Source: Corynebacterium lipophiloflavum DSM 44291
GTDB lineage: Bacteria; Actinomycetota; Actinomycetes; Mycobacteriales; Mycobacteriaceae
DNA length: 34,549 bases
Direction: 5' to 3'
NCBI RefSeq assembly: GCF_000159635.1
Contig: NZ_GG667195.1
Coordinates: 1 to 34,549 of the forward strand
This document shows, in pieces, positions 1 to 8,705 of this stretch. How positions within the stretch are numbered: the first letter of the stretch is position 1; every line of letters starts with the position of its first letter. The notes below the pieces were generated by a model. The model was not told where the DNA came from. It worked only from the letters and a program-made list of their open reading frames with translations, and did not search any database. The position numbers and the translations under genes are program-made.

Positions 1-127
1 CGCTGCCTGTTTTATCGAAAGGGCAGATACACCACTCGCGTGGACTTGACCGGTTTGTGGCCAAAACCCGCAGGCAACGGCCAGAGAATTCACCGACAGC
101 CCCGCGCTGCAAATGTATGGTGGGGGC

Positions 128-793
128 ATGACCAAAGCACTTTTCGTTCTCACCGCAGCAGATCACTGGACGCTTAAAGACGCCTCGCAGCACCCCACCG
201 GCTTTTGGGCCGAGGAGTTCACCACCCCATACGGGGTTTTCCGCGACGCGGGCTGGGACCTCACGGTGGCAACCCCCGGTGGACGCAAACCCGTCGCCGA
301 CCCCGCCAGCCTCAATGATGAGCAGGAGGCGATTCTCGCCGAGCTGGCTCCGGTCATTGACAACCCGGCCGCACTTGAAGATGTCGACCCGGACAGCTTC
401 GACGTGGTGTTCTACCCGGGCGGGCACGGCCCGATGGAGGACTTGGCGGTCAGCGAGGCGTCGTCGCGCATCCTGGCGAGCAGGCTCGAGCAGGACCGGC
501 CCCTGGCGCTGTTGTGCCACGCGCCGGCGGCTATCGCGGCCACGGCTGACGCGAGCGGGAAATCGCCGTTTGCCGGCCGGAAGATGACCGGCTTCTCCAA
601 CGCAGAGGAGCGCGCCGGCGGCCTCGCAAGCAAGGCCACGTGGCTGCTCGAGGACAAGCTCGTCGAGCTCGGCGTGGATTACAGCGCGGCTGAACCGTTT
701 AGCCCCCACGTCGTCTCCGACGGCAACCTCCACACCGGGCAGAACCCGGCGTCGTCGAAAGAGCTGGCAGAAGCGATCCTCGAAAGCATCTAG
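128..793 (+). CDS. DJ-1/PfpI (Hsp31-like) type 1 glutamine amidotransferase-domain protein
   Basis: A 221-residue protein of the DJ-1/PfpI superfamily, a group of cysteine-dependent glyoxalase, deglycase or chaperone-like enzymes. The nucleophile elbow LLCHAPAA puts the Cys at residue 130 followed by His131. A GGHG motif lies near residues 98-101 and an acidic pair (FWAEEFTTPY) near 28-30, the usual triad layout of the Hsp31 branch. The ATG at 128 is preferred over an in-frame ATG at 113 because GGTGGGGG lies just upstream and the family begins at MTKALFVLT. It stands alone. Its stop codon shares a CTAG with the stop of a degraded minus-strand reading frame. The exact reaction (glyoxalase III or chaperone) cannot be decided from sequence. 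Confidence 0.88.
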   Translation: MTKALFVLTAADHWTLKDASQHPTGFWAEEFTTPYGVFRDAGWDLTVATPGGRKPVADPASLNDEQEAILAELAPVIDNPAALEDVDPDSFDVVFYPGGHGPMEDLAVSEASSRILASRLEQDRPLALLCHAPAAIAATADASGKSPFAGRKMTGFSNAEERAGGLASKATWLLEDKLVELGVDYSAAEPFSPHVVSDGNLHTGQNPASSKELAEAILESI

Positions 794-1033
794 CGCGCCT
801 CGAAGTATCCCGGCGCGTCTGTCGCCTCCGTGCGGCCGGCGCGCAGGTAGTCGGCGACGATACCGTCGACTACCTTGTTGCCGAACCTGCCTAATGCGTG
901 GACTGGATGCGAATGCGTCCGAGGGAAATCCGAGCTCCGGATGTGTCCCCGTAGCCCATGCTCGTGACGAAACACCAGCTCTGCGCGCCCGTAGTGTTGA
1001 CCGCGCAGGTCCCCGCGGAGCCCAACGCCCTAG
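790..1033 (-). pseudogene. Degraded C-terminal remnant of a minus-strand gene, possibly a secreted hydrolase
   Basis: In the 357-bp space between the PfpI-like gene and argS the minus strand reads protein-like for about 80 codons. It follows an in-frame TAG and ends ...VVDGIVADYLRAGR and a further short tail, stopping in the CTAG shared with the PfpI-like stop. That tight convergent ending is typical of real genes. A second frame over 890-1040 also reads smoothly and contains two Cys (TCAVNTTGAQSWCF), as expected if frameshifts split one former gene. No good start codon or ribosome site exists. The VVDxIVxDYL ending loosely recalls the C-terminus of tripeptidyl-aminopeptidase-like alpha/beta hydrolases, but this rests on memory of the family and is weak. 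The rest of 1034-1136 shows no gene. Confidence 0.35.
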
Positions 1034-1136
1034 GACATGCGGTTTAGTGGAGATAAGTAGCCGTTGCGTTTTTCAGATCCATAGGTCGCAGACGAAGCGG
1101 GACTGCACCCATGGCGATAATGTCGGGCACCTGAAT

Positions 1137-1142
1137 TAGACT
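1137..1142 (+). promoter_or_regulatory. argS -10 box of a probable leaderless promoter
   Basis: TAGACT fits the corynebacterial -10 pattern TAnAnT and ends 8 nt before the argS ATG. Transcription would then start at or within a couple of bases of the ATG. The intervening bases (gtttcccc) have no ribosome-binding site, which fits a leaderless mRNA. I see no clear -35 box. Confidence 0.55.
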
Positions 1143-1150
1143 GTTTCCCC

Positions 1151-2803
1151 ATGACGCCAGCTGACCTCGCAACCGCCATCAGGCAGGCCACCACGACCGT
1201 TCTCACCGACCACGACCTCGACGCGACTGTCGTGCCCGAAACCGTGACGGTGGAGCGTCCGCGCAACCCCGAGCACGGCGATTACGCCACCAACATCGCC
1301 CTGCAGGTGGCGAAACGGGCCGGCACCAACCCCCGCGAGCTCGCGGGCTGGCTTGTCGACGCCCTCGCCTCCGACCCGGCCATCGCCAGCGCCGACGTCG
1401 CAGGCCCCGGTTTTATCAACCTGCGCCTCGCGGCGGACGCCCAGGGCAAGCTCGTCGCCGACATCTTGGAGGCGGGCCAGAACTACGGCCGCTCCGACAT
1501 CTACGCCGGTGAGAAGGTCAACCTGGAGTTCGTTTCCGCGAACCCGACCGGGCCGATCCACCTGGGTGGCACCCGCTGGGCGGCGGTGGGTGATTCCCTC
1601 GGCCGCGTTCTTGAGGCCGCCGGTGCAGAGGTCACCCGCGAGTACTACTTCAACGACCACGGCGGCCAGATCGACCGCTTTGCCCGTTCGCTCGTCGCCG
1701 CGGCCAAGGGTGAGCCCACGCCGCAGGACGGGTACGGCGGTGCGTACATTTCCGAGATCGCCGCTGGGGTCGTCGACAAGCACGAAGGCGCGCTGGAGGG
1801 CACGGACGCGGAGGTCCAGGAAACCTTCCGCGCGGCGGGCGTGGATATGATGTTTGCCCACATCAAGCGCTCGTTGGCGGATTTCGGCGTCGAGTTCGAC
1901 GTGTACTTCCACGAAAACTCGCTGTTCGAATCCGGTGCCGTGGACAAGGCGGTGGCCACGCTCAAGGACAACGGAAACCTGTACGAAAGCGACGGTGCGT
2001 GGTGGCTGCGCTCGACCGACTTCGGCGACGACAAGGACCGCGTGGTGATCAAGTCCGACGGTGACGCCGCCTACATCGCCGGCGACATCGCCTACGTGGC
2101 CGACAAGTTCGATCGCGGCCACACGCTGGCCATTTACATGCTCGGCGCGGACCACCACGGCTACATCGCCCGGTTGCGCGCGGCGGCGCAGGCCCTCGGC
2201 TACGACGCGGACGCAGTGGAAGTACTCATCGGCCAGATGGTCAACCTCGTACGAAACGGCAAGCCTGTGAAAATGTCCAAGCGCGCCGGCACGATCATCA
2301 CCCTCGAAGACCTCGTCGACGCCATCGGAGTCGACGGCGCGCGTTACTCCCTGGCCCGCTCCTCGGTAGACCAGACGCTCGATATCGATCTGGACCTGTG
2401 GACGCGGCAGTCCTCTGACAACCCCGTCTACTACGTTCAGTACGGTCACGCGCGGCTGTGCTCGATCGCGCGCCGCGCCTCTGAGGCGGGCGTGAGCTTC
2501 GCCGACCCTGACCTGGGCCTTTTGGCGCATGAGAAGGAAGGCGATCTGATCCGCACCCTCGGCGAGTACCCGGCGGTGGTCAAAGCCGCGGCCGAGCTGC
2601 GCGAGCCGCACCGCGTGGCCCGCTACGTCGAGGAACTGGCGAGCTCGTTCCACAAGTTCTACGACGCCTGCCAGATCCTGCCGAAGGCCGGCGAGGATGC
2701 CGAGCCAATCCACGAAGCGCGCCTCGCACTCGCCATGGCCACACGCCAGGTCCTGGCCAACGCCCTTGACCTGCTCGGCGTCAGCGCACCGGAGAGGATG
2801 TAA
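1151..2803 (+). CDS. argS: Arginyl-tRNA synthetase
   Basis: Class I aminoacyl-tRNA synthetase that charges tRNA-Arg with arginine in the cytoplasm. At 550 residues it has the normal family length. The HIGH-type motif is HLGG at residues 137-140 (within [14 protein letters not shown]) and the KMSKS-type loop is KMSKR at 374-378. The C-terminal anticodon-binding helical domain ends in [16 protein letters not shown]. The stop codon TAA is followed at once by the lysA ATG (TAAATG), so the two genes are translationally coupled. An argS-lysA operon is classical in Corynebacterium glutamicum and its relatives, where arginine and lysine were reported to affect expression. The start has a -10 box 8 nt upstream and no ribosome site, so the transcript is probably leaderless. 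Confidence 0.97.
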   Translation: MTPADLATAIRQATTTVLTDHDLDATVVPETVTVERPRNPEHGDYATNIALQVAKRAGTNPRELAGWLVDALASDPAIASADVAGPGFINLRLAADAQGKLVADILEAGQNYGRSDIYAGEKVNLEFVSANPTGPIHLGGTRWAAVGDSLGRVLEAAGAEVTREYYFNDHGGQIDRFARSLVAAAKGEPTPQDGYGGAYISEIAAGVVDKHEGALEGTDAEVQETFRAAGVDMMFAHIKRSLADFGVEFDVYFHENSLFESGAVDKAVATLKDNGNLYESDGAWWLRSTDFGDDKDRVVIKSDGDAAYIAGDIAYVADKFDRGHTLAIYMLGADHHGYIARLRAAAQALGYDADAVEVLIGQMVNLVRNGKPVKMSKRAGTIITLEDLVDAIGVDGARYSLARSSVDQTLDIDLDLWTRQSSDNPVYYVQYGHARLCSIARRASEAGVSFADPDLGLLAHEKEGDLIRTLGEYPAVVKAAAELREPHRVARYVEELASSFHKFYDACQILPKAGEDAEPIHEARLALAMATRQVLANALDLLGVSAPERM

Positions 2804-4150
2804 ATGGCTTTCAACGACCTTCCCGCCCACGTGTGGCCGCGCTCTGCGGCGCGGCAGGAAGACGGCGTTGTCACCATCGCCGGGGTGCCGCTTCCCGAGA
2901 TCGCCGAGGAGTACGGAACGCCCGTGATGGTTGTCGACGAGGACGACTTCCGGTCCCGCTGCCGTGACATGGCGGCCGCGTTCGGCGCGCCAGAAAACGT
3001 CCACTACGCCTCCAAGGCGTTTTTGACCCGCATGATCGCGCGCTGGGTGGACGAGGAGGGCTTGGCCCTGGACGTCGCCTCCGAAAACGAGCTGCGCATC
3101 GCGCTGGCCGCCAACTTCCCGCCCGAGCGCATTACGGTGCACGGCAACAACAAGTCGGAATCCTTCCTCACCCTCTGCGCCGAGGCCGGGGTCGGCCACG
3201 TCGTGATCGACTCGCACCAGGAACTCGCCGAGCTCAACGACGTCTGCGGGCGGCTCGGCACAAACCAAGAGGTTTTCGTGCGTGTCAAGCCCGGTGTGGA
3301 CGCGCACACGCACGAGTTCGTCGCCACCAGCCACGAGGACCAGAAGTTCGGGTTGTCGCTGGCCTCGGGCTCCGCGCACAAGGCGGCTGTCGACGCTATC
3401 GCGGCGGCCAACCTCACTCTTTCGGGTCTGCACTGCCACGTCGGCTCCCAGGTTTTTGACGCGGAGGGCTTCAAACTCGCCGCCGAGCGCGTCCTGGGCC
3501 TGTACGCGACCATCTACCGCGAGAACGGCGTCGCGCTGGACTACCTCGACCTCGGTGGCGGTTACGGCATCGCCTACGTCGACAGCGAGCAGGCCCTCGA
3601 CGTCACCGGTGTCGCCCGCGACCTGCTCTCGAGCGTCGACCAGGTCGCCGCGGAGCTGGGCATTCCCGCCCCCACGGTGGTTGTCGAGCCCGGCCGCGCC
3701 ATCGCGGGGCCGTCGACGGTGACCGTGTACCGGGCGGGCACGATCAAAGAGGTGCACACCTCGCACACCACCACCCGGCGCTACATCGCCGTTGACGGCG
3801 GGATGAGCGACAACATCCGCCCCGCCTTGTACGACTCCGCCTACGACGGCAGGGTGGTCAACCGCTTTGTCGATGCGCCCGAGACCGAAACCCGCCTGGT
3901 GGGCTCGCACTGCGAGTCGGGCGACATCTTGATCGGCGACGCACTGTGGCCCGAGGACATCGCCACCGGTGACCTGATCGCGCTCGCCGCGACCGGCGCC
4001 TACTGCTACGCCATGAGCTCGAACTACAACGCCTTCGGCCGCCCGGCGGTGGTGGCGGTGCGCGCCGGCAACATCGCACCGATGCTCAAACGAGAGACCG
4101 TGGACGACCTGCTCGCGCGCGAGTACGAGGGATGGCCCTACGCGTTATAG
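2804..4150 (+). CDS. lysA: Diaminopimelate decarboxylase
   Basis: PLP-dependent alanine-racemase-fold decarboxylase that turns meso-diaminopimelate into lysine, the last step of lysine synthesis. It has 448 residues, normal for actinobacterial LysA. Lys71 in VHYASKAFL is the PLP Schiff-base lysine. Other landmarks are the HCHVGSQ motif, the glycine-rich LGGGYGIAY loop, the EPGRAI phosphate-binding motif and Cys370 in SHCESGDIL, which contributes to the partner subunit's active site in the dimer. It starts directly after the argS stop codon with no gap. Because meso-diaminopimelate is also a peptidoglycan building block, this step splits the precursor between protein and wall. Confidence 0.97.
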   Translation: MAFNDLPAHVWPRSAARQEDGVVTIAGVPLPEIAEEYGTPVMVVDEDDFRSRCRDMAAAFGAPENVHYASKAFLTRMIARWVDEEGLALDVASENELRIALAANFPPERITVHGNNKSESFLTLCAEAGVGHVVIDSHQELAELNDVCGRLGTNQEVFVRVKPGVDAHTHEFVATSHEDQKFGLSLASGSAHKAAVDAIAAANLTLSGLHCHVGSQVFDAEGFKLAAERVLGLYATIYRENGVALDYLDLGGGYGIAYVDSEQALDVTGVARDLLSSVDQVAAELGIPAPTVVVEPGRAIAGPSTVTVYRAGTIKEVHTSHTTTRRYIAVDGGMSDNIRPALYDSAYDGRVVNRFVDAPETETRLVGSHCESGDILIGDALWPEDIATGDLIALAATGAYCYAMSSNYNAFGRPAVVAVRAGNIAPMLKRETVDDLLAREYEGWPYAL

Positions 4151-4165
4151 ACAAAGCGGTACACT
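4148..4165 (+). promoter_or_regulatory. hom promoter -10 box with overlapping McbR-like site
   Basis: TACACT at 4160-4165 fits TAnAnT and lies 45 nt before the hom ATG. TAGAC at 4148-4152, six bases, then GTACA at 4159-4163 matches 8 of 10 bases of the McbR operator TAGAC-N6-GTCTA known from C. glutamicum, where McbR represses hom and methionine genes. The first half-site begins in the lysA stop codon. The right half-site carries both mismatches, so this is a candidate only. Confidence 0.4.
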
Positions 4166-4210
4166 TGGGCCGCAGACCACTGCTACACGACGAAGGATTT
4201 TCGAAGGACT

Positions 4211-5563
4211 ATGACTGTATCGAGCGCTGAGAGCCGCAACGGAAACTACCCAGGCAAGGGCATCGGCGAGCCGGTTGGTGTCGCCATCTTGGGCAAGGGC
4301 ACCGTCGGCACCGAGGTGCTCCGACTCCTCGCTGAATTCTCCGACAACCTCGAGCACCGCATCGGCGGCCCGATCGAGGTGCGCGGTGTCGCGGTATCCA
4401 ACCTGGACAAGCACAAGGATGCTCCCGAGGTCGCCGGGATCTACCTCACCGACAACGCCCGCGAACTCATCGACCGCGACGACGTCGATGTCGTCGTGGA
4501 GCTCATCGGCGGCATCGACTACCCGCGCGAGCTCGTGCTCGAGGCCCTGAAAAACGGCAAGTCCGTCGTCACCGCCAACAAGGCCCTTGTCGCGGCGCAC
4601 GCCGACGAGCTTTCTGACGCCGCCAACGCCGCCGGTGTCGACCTCTATTACGAGGCGGCCGTCGCAGCCGCGATCCCGGTGGTGGGCATGCTGCGCCGCT
4701 CGCTGGCGGGAGACCAAGTCCAGCGCATCTCCGGCATCGTCAACGGCACGACGAACTTCATCCTCGACGCCATGGCCACCAGCGGGATGAGCTACGAGGA
4801 CGCGCTCGCCGAGGCAACCCGCCTGGGCTACGCGGAGGCCGACCCCACCGCGGACGTCGAAGGCCACGACGCCGCGTCCAAGGCCGCGATCTTGGCATCG
4901 ATGGGCTTCCACACCCGCGTGACCTACGACGACGTCTACTGCGAGGGGATCACGAAAATCACCGCCGAAGACATCGCGGCGGCCAAACAGTCGAACGAGA
5001 CGATCAAGCTGCTCGCGATCTGCGAGCGTCTGCTTGACGACGCCGGCAACACCGTCGGCGTCAACGCCCGCGTCCATCCGACGCTCGTGGCGAACGACCA
5101 CCCGCTGGCGAGCGTCGATAAGTCCTACAACGCGATCTTCGTCGAGGCGGAAGCCGCGGGCAGGCTGATGTTCTACGGCAACGGCGCCGGCGGCGCGCCC
5201 ACCGCCTCGGCCGTGCTCGGCGACCTTGTCGGCGCCGCGCGCAACAAAGTGCACGGAGGTCGCGCCCCAGCGGAGAACCCCTACGCCAACTACGAGGTCG
5301 TCGGCTTCGGCGAGGTGCACTCGCGCTACCACATCAACATGACGGTCAACGACCGCGTCGGCGTGCTCGCCGACCTCTCGCGCATGTTCGCCGAGGCCGG
5401 GATCTCACTGTCCGCCGTGCGTCAGGAGGAGTCCGACGACGGCGCGCACCTGATCGTGGTCACCCACTCCGCGCAGGAGAGCAAGCTCAGCGAAATTGTC
5501 GACGCCCTCACCAGCCACGCCGACGTCCAAGCCATCAACTCCGTCATCCGCCTCGACGCCTAA
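4211..5563 (+). CDS. hom: Homoserine dehydrogenase
   Basis: Reduces aspartate semialdehyde to homoserine with NAD(P)H, the entry to threonine, methionine and isoleucine. The 450-residue protein has an N-terminal dinucleotide fold ([15 protein letters not shown], about residues 26-40), the catalytic substrate domain with NGTTNFILD, and a C-terminal ACT domain (about 365-440, from [19 protein letters not shown]), the part linked to threonine feedback in C. glutamicum. The ATG at 4211 has GAAGGA a few bases upstream. It has its own promoter in the 60-bp gap after lysA and is followed 26 bp later by thrB, forming the usual hom-thrB operon. Confidence 0.97.
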   Translation: MTVSSAESRNGNYPGKGIGEPVGVAILGKGTVGTEVLRLLAEFSDNLEHRIGGPIEVRGVAVSNLDKHKDAPEVAGIYLTDNARELIDRDDVDVVVELIGGIDYPRELVLEALKNGKSVVTANKALVAAHADELSDAANAAGVDLYYEAAVAAAIPVVGMLRRSLAGDQVQRISGIVNGTTNFILDAMATSGMSYEDALAEATRLGYAEADPTADVEGHDAASKAAILASMGFHTRVTYDDVYCEGITKITAEDIAAAKQSNETIKLLAICERLLDDAGNTVGVNARVHPTLVANDHPLASVDKSYNAIFVEAEAAGRLMFYGNGAGGAPTASAVLGDLVGAARNKVHGGRAPAENPYANYEVVGFGEVHSRYHINMTVNDRVGVLADLSRMFAEAGISLSAVRQEESDDGAHLIVVTHSAQESKLSEIVDALTSHADVQAINSVIRLDA

Positions 5564-5580
5564 ACAAGCGCCTAAACAAG
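5557..5580 (+). repeat. Perfect 12-bp tandem duplication across the hom stop codon
   Basis: The 12-mer CGCCTAAACAAG occurs at 5557-5568 and again at 5569-5580. Because 12 is a multiple of three, the second copy repeats the TAA in the same frame, giving hom tandem stop codons four codons apart. The last copy also brings AAG-rich sequence close to the thrB ATG at 5590. Confidence 0.9.
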
Positions 5581-5589
5581 AAAGTCCCC

Positions 5590-6519
5590 ATGCCCACCGC
5601 ACTTCCCACAGGCCTGAAGGCCACCGTCACCGTGCCCGGATCCTCCGCAAACCTCGGGCCAGGCTTTGACACGCTTGGCATCGCGCTGGGCATTTACGAC
5701 ACCGTCGAGGTGGAAACGATTCCCTCCGGCCTTGAGATCGAAATCTTCGGTGAAGGCGCCGACGACTTGCCGCGAGACTCCTCCCACCTGGTTATCAAGG
5801 CCATCCACTCCGGGCTGGAGGTGGCTGGGGTGGAGGTGCCCGGCCTGCGCGTGGTGTGCCACAACGAGATCCCGCAGTCGCGCGGGCTGGGGTCGTCGGC
5901 ATCGGCGGCTGTTGCGGGTGTGGTTGCCGCCAACACCCTCGCCGGCAGCCCGCTGGACGCCGCGGCATTAGTGCAGCTGTCCTCGGCGTTCGAGGGCCAC
6001 CCCGACAACGCCGCCGCCTCGGTCCTCGGCGGTGCCGTGGTGTCGTGGACCGACGTCCCCGTCGACGGCGTGACCGACACCACCTACCGGGCGGTAGGGG
6101 TCCAGGTGCACCCGTCGATACGCGCCACTGCCTTCGTTCCGGACTTCCACGCCTCCACGGACGCGGTGCGCCAAGTGCTGCCGAGCCACGTCACCCACAC
6201 CGACGCCCGTTTCAACGTCTCCCGCACCGCGGTGATGACGGTTGCAATCCAGCACCACCCCGAGCTTCTGTGGGAGGGATCACGCGACCGCCTCCACCAG
6301 CCGTACCGCGCCGATGTGCTGCCAGTGACCGCCGAATGGGTCAACCACCTGCGCAACCGCGGTTTCGCGGCGTACCTCTCCGGGGCGGGGCCCACGGCGA
6401 TGGTGCTGAGTACAGAGCCGGTGCCGGAGAAGATCCTTGATGGTGCGCGTCAGGCCGGCCTGCGCGTGGTGGACCTGGATATCGCGGGCCCGGTCAGCGC
6501 GACGCTGAGCCGGGTGTAG
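5590..6519 (+). CDS. thrB: Homoserine kinase
   Basis: GHMP-superfamily kinase that phosphorylates homoserine with ATP on the way to threonine. It has 309 residues, a normal length. The three GHMP motifs are visible: [12 protein letters not shown] (about 16-27), the phosphate-binding [14 protein letters not shown] (about 95-108) and the C-terminal [12 protein letters not shown]. The ATG at 5590 follows a weak AAGAAAG ribosome site. It is the second gene of hom-thrB. Downstream it meets the minus-strand acyl-CoA synthetase across a 95-bp gap filled by a palindromic repeat that could act as a two-way terminator. Confidence 0.97.
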   Translation: MPTALPTGLKATVTVPGSSANLGPGFDTLGIALGIYDTVEVETIPSGLEIEIFGEGADDLPRDSSHLVIKAIHSGLEVAGVEVPGLRVVCHNEIPQSRGLGSSASAAVAGVVAANTLAGSPLDAAALVQLSSAFEGHPDNAAASVLGGAVVSWTDVPVDGVTDTTYRAVGVQVHPSIRATAFVPDFHASTDAVRQVLPSHVTHTDARFNVSRTAVMTVAIQHHPELLWEGSRDRLHQPYRADVLPVTAEWVNHLRNRGFAAYLSGAGPTAMVLSTEPVPEKILDGARQAGLRVVDLDIAGPVSATLSRV

Positions 6520-6532
6520 CTACGCCCTTCGC

Positions 6533-6605
6533 CCTAAACCCGGACGCCAGGAACTTGCCCCGGGTTTAGGTGGAACCGGCCCATGTTGACCCGTCCGGGT
6601 TTAGG
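6533..6605. repeat. Palindromic intergenic repeat, copy A
   Basis: A 73-bp imperfect palindrome between the convergent thrB and acyl-CoA synthetase genes. The outer arms begin CCTAAACCCGGACG (6533) and end CGTCCGGGTTTAGG (6605). Read on the minus strand, 6605-6560 matches copy B at 33754-33799 in 40 of 46 bases. CCTAAACCC-type arms recur five times from 6533 to 6633 (6533, 6560-6570, 6592-6605, 6610-6619, 6619-6633). The last two lie inside the 3' end of the acyl-CoA synthetase gene and supply its stop codon and final residues NPDA. There is no run of T, so it is not a standard intrinsic terminator, but its position between gene ends fits a terminator or mRNA-stabilising role. Confidence 0.8.
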
Positions 6606-6614
6606 TGCACGGGT

Positions 6615-8342
6615 TTAGGCGTCCGGGTTTCGGTTACCCGGGCCGGGCAGCGCGATGATGTCGAATCGGTCGTTGGCCAGGTGCTTGCGCAGGTCCTTTT
6701 TGTCGAACTTGCCCACTGACGTCTTGTCGATGGTGCCCACGAATGTCCAGTACTCCGGGGCCATCCAGCGTGGCAGGGACTTCGACAGCTGCTTGCGCAG
6801 CCGCGCCGCGGTCTCGGCGGTGGGTGCGGCTTCTGACACGAGGACCGTGATGGCGAGGGGTCGCTCGCCCCACTGCGGGTCCGGGTAGCCGATCACGGCG
6901 CACTCGATGACCTCGTCGGCTTCCATGATGTGGTTTTCCACCTGTGCGGAGTAGATCCACTCACCTCCGGAGCGGATGACATCGCGGGCGCGGTCGTAGA
7001 GGGTCATGAAGCCGTCACTGGTCACAGTGCCCACATCACCCGTGCGCAGCCACCCGTCGGCGGTGAACGCTTCGCGTGCCTCGGTGACCTGCTCGCCGCG
7101 GAATTCGCCGGCGATCTCCCCGGCGTCCTGGGTGGGAGAGCGGTAGTAGGATGCGGCGACCATGTTGCCGCGCACTTGAATCTCACCCTGCGAGCGGTCG
7201 GTGGACGACATCACCTTGCCGTCGTTGACCACCCGGTATTGAAGCCACGGGGCGAAGCGGCCCTGGGAAATGCGGAAGGCGTAGCGCGCTTCACCGGATA
7301 CGCCCGACGGCGGGCGTGCCACAGTGCCCACCGTGGAGGTTTCCGTCATGCCCCAGACGTGGATGACGTCGACGCCGTAGCGTTCCTCCCACACCTTGAT
7401 CAGCGCGGGCGGCGCGGGGGAGCCGCCGACGAAGATCTCCGTCAGGCTCATGCGCTCCGGCGGGTTCGAGGAGTAGTGGATAATCAACTGGATCCACAAG
7501 GTGGGCACACCGTGCGCGACTCGCGGGTGCGTTGCCGCGATCAGCGCCGCCAGCGTCGGGGCGGACACGTCGGAATCGGGCAGCACCAGCGGCGTGCCCA
7601 CGAGGAACGCGGCGAACGGCACGCCCCAGCTCAACACGTGGTAGATGGGGATGCCGCACAAAAACGTCTCGCCGTGGGTGATCGCCATCGAATCGGTGGC
7701 GCGCAGCCCCATCGCCTCGAGCCAAATGGAACGGTGCGAATAGGCCACGCCCTTCGGCGCGCCTGTTGTCGCCGTGGAGTAGGCTAACGCGGCGGCGGTG
7801 TTTTCGGGCAGTTCCGGCCAGTCGTACACGGTGGAGCGGCCGTCGAGAAGCGACTCGTAGTTGTGCACATCGATGCCGTCGGGAAGCGCCGCGGCGAGCG
7901 AGGCCGGGAACTCGGCGCCGGTAAAACACACCGCCGTCACCAGCGGGCACAGCTCGAGCACGCGGCCGAGCTTGTCCGCGAGCCGCGGGTCGGCGACAAT
8001 GACCTGGGCCTCCGAGTGGTTGATCACGTACGCGATCTGATCCTCGACCAGCTGGACGTTCACAGGCGTGAACACGGCGCCTTTCGACGCCACCGCGAAC
8101 ATCACCTCGATGTGCTCCGCACAGTTGTACATCAACGTGGCCACGCGCTCGTCGCCGGTGATCCCGAGGTCGTCGTGAAGCGCGTGCGCGAAAGCGGCGG
8201 CGCGGGCGCCGATCTCCGCGAACGACGACTCCTCTGCCACCCCAGAACGCCACGTGGTAACGCGGGTGGTTGAGTGAATCGTCTGCCCGTAGGTGAGAAT
8301 GCGGGCGACGGAAAACGGCACCTCCTGCATGGTGGAAAGCAT
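6615..8342 (-). CDS. AMP-binding acyl-CoA synthetase (FadD/AlkK-like fatty acid-CoA ligase)
   Basis: Adenylate-forming enzyme of the ANL superfamily, 575 residues, expected to activate a fatty acid to acyl-AMP and then acyl-CoA. The ATP loop near residues 188-198 is YSTATTGAPKG, where most relatives have YTSGTTGxPKG. Later come the WGMTETS adenine motif, the hinge YDRARDVIRSGGEWI and the C-terminal GKFDKKDLR with the probable catalytic lysine. Flanking sequence (YSHRS after the loop, EFPE-like spacing) resembles the medium/long-chain AlkK group. The ATG at 8342 has TAGAGT 7 nt upstream, suggesting a leaderless transcript. A second ATG four codons in is possible. The stop codon lies within a repeat arm. 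Substrate chain length is not decidable. Confidence 0.9.
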   Translation of the reverse strand: MLSTMQEVPFSVARILTYGQTIHSTTRVTTWRSGVAEESSFAEIGARAAAFAHALHDDLGITGDERVATLMYNCAEHIEVMFAVASKGAVFTPVNVQLVEDQIAYVINHSEAQVIVADPRLADKLGRVLELCPLVTAVCFTGAEFPASLAAALPDGIDVHNYESLLDGRSTVYDWPELPENTAAALAYSTATTGAPKGVAYSHRSIWLEAMGLRATDSMAITHGETFLCGIPIYHVLSWGVPFAAFLVGTPLVLPDSDVSAPTLAALIAATHPRVAHGVPTLWIQLIIHYSSNPPERMSLTEIFVGGSPAPPALIKVWEERYGVDVIHVWGMTETSTVGTVARPPSGVSGEARYAFRISQGRFAPWLQYRVVNDGKVMSSTDRSQGEIQVRGNMVAASYYRSPTQDAGEIAGEFRGEQVTEAREAFTADGWLRTGDVGTVTSDGFMTLYDRARDVIRSGGEWIYSAQVENHIMEADEVIECAVIGYPDPQWGERPLAITVLVSEAAPTAETAARLRKQLSKSLPRWMAPEYWTFVGTIDKTSVGKFDKKDLRKHLANDRFDIIALPGPGNRNPDA

Positions 8343-8349
8343 GACTACT

Positions 8350-8355
8350 ACTCTA
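8350..8355 (-). promoter_or_regulatory. -10 box before the acyl-CoA synthetase gene
   Basis: On the minus strand TAGAGT fits TAnAnT and ends 7 nt before the ATG at 8342. No ribosome-binding site stands between them, consistent with a leaderless start. Confidence 0.45.
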
Positions 8356-8705
8356 GCGCGGCCGTAAACGGGGTTGAATGCCTCGCGTGAGTCGGCGATG
8401 GGTTACAATCAGCGTCAAGATCGCCGCGGCAACTGCGGGCACACTCGTTTCACTCGATTGACGGGTACACGGTCTTCCCCTCGTACACTTCGCCTTCTTC
8501 GCGTATGCGAGTACACCGTTTCGCGCTTTCACAGCCGACGTAGGGGCAACACGGGCTACACCATTTAACTCGCAGCCCGCGTCAGACAAGCACAGATCAA
8601 ACTGCACACGAAAGCTTCAGAGCCCGCGCCCACCGCGCGCAGGCCGGGCACGGTGGCTCGGTTACAGAGCACCAGTGCCATAAACGAAGCTACGAAAGGA
8701 CATTC
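8356..8705 (+). promoter_or_regulatory. Long rho upstream region: candidate promoter and leader
   Basis: This 350-bp stretch has no convincing gene. TTGACG (8458-8463) and TACACT (8484-8489) are 20 bp apart and could form the rho promoter, leaving a leader of about 210 nt. A second -10-like TACAAT sits at 8404-8409. GTACAC occurs three times (8465, 8483, 8510 regions). Near the end, CCACCG at 8630-8635 pairs with CGGTGG at 8651-8656, and the flanking GAGCC and GCTC could extend the stem. Long leaders with autoregulation are known for rho in other bacteria; that it occurs here is inference. A 64-codon TTG-start frame at 8374-8568 looks non-coding. Confidence 0.4.

Noticed and set aside
1-127. 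Possible end of an upstream gene or tRNA
   Set aside because: No frame with coding character and no tRNA arm pattern; only a TTGACC at 48-53 that might belong to a promoter.
1136-3910. 924-codon open frame on the minus strand opposite argS-lysA
   Set aside because: It mirrors two clear genes, has no ribosome site and its translation is Val/Gly/Arg/Asp/His-rich without motifs; long antisense frames are a known effect of high-GC codon use.
6533-6541. CCTAAACCC as telomere-like repeat
   Set aside because: It resembles the plant telomere unit by chance; copies are scattered and inverted, not a tandem array.
8374-8568. 64-codon TTG frame in the rho leader
   Set aside because: No ribosome site, Arg/Thr-rich odd composition, and it overlaps the likely promoter.
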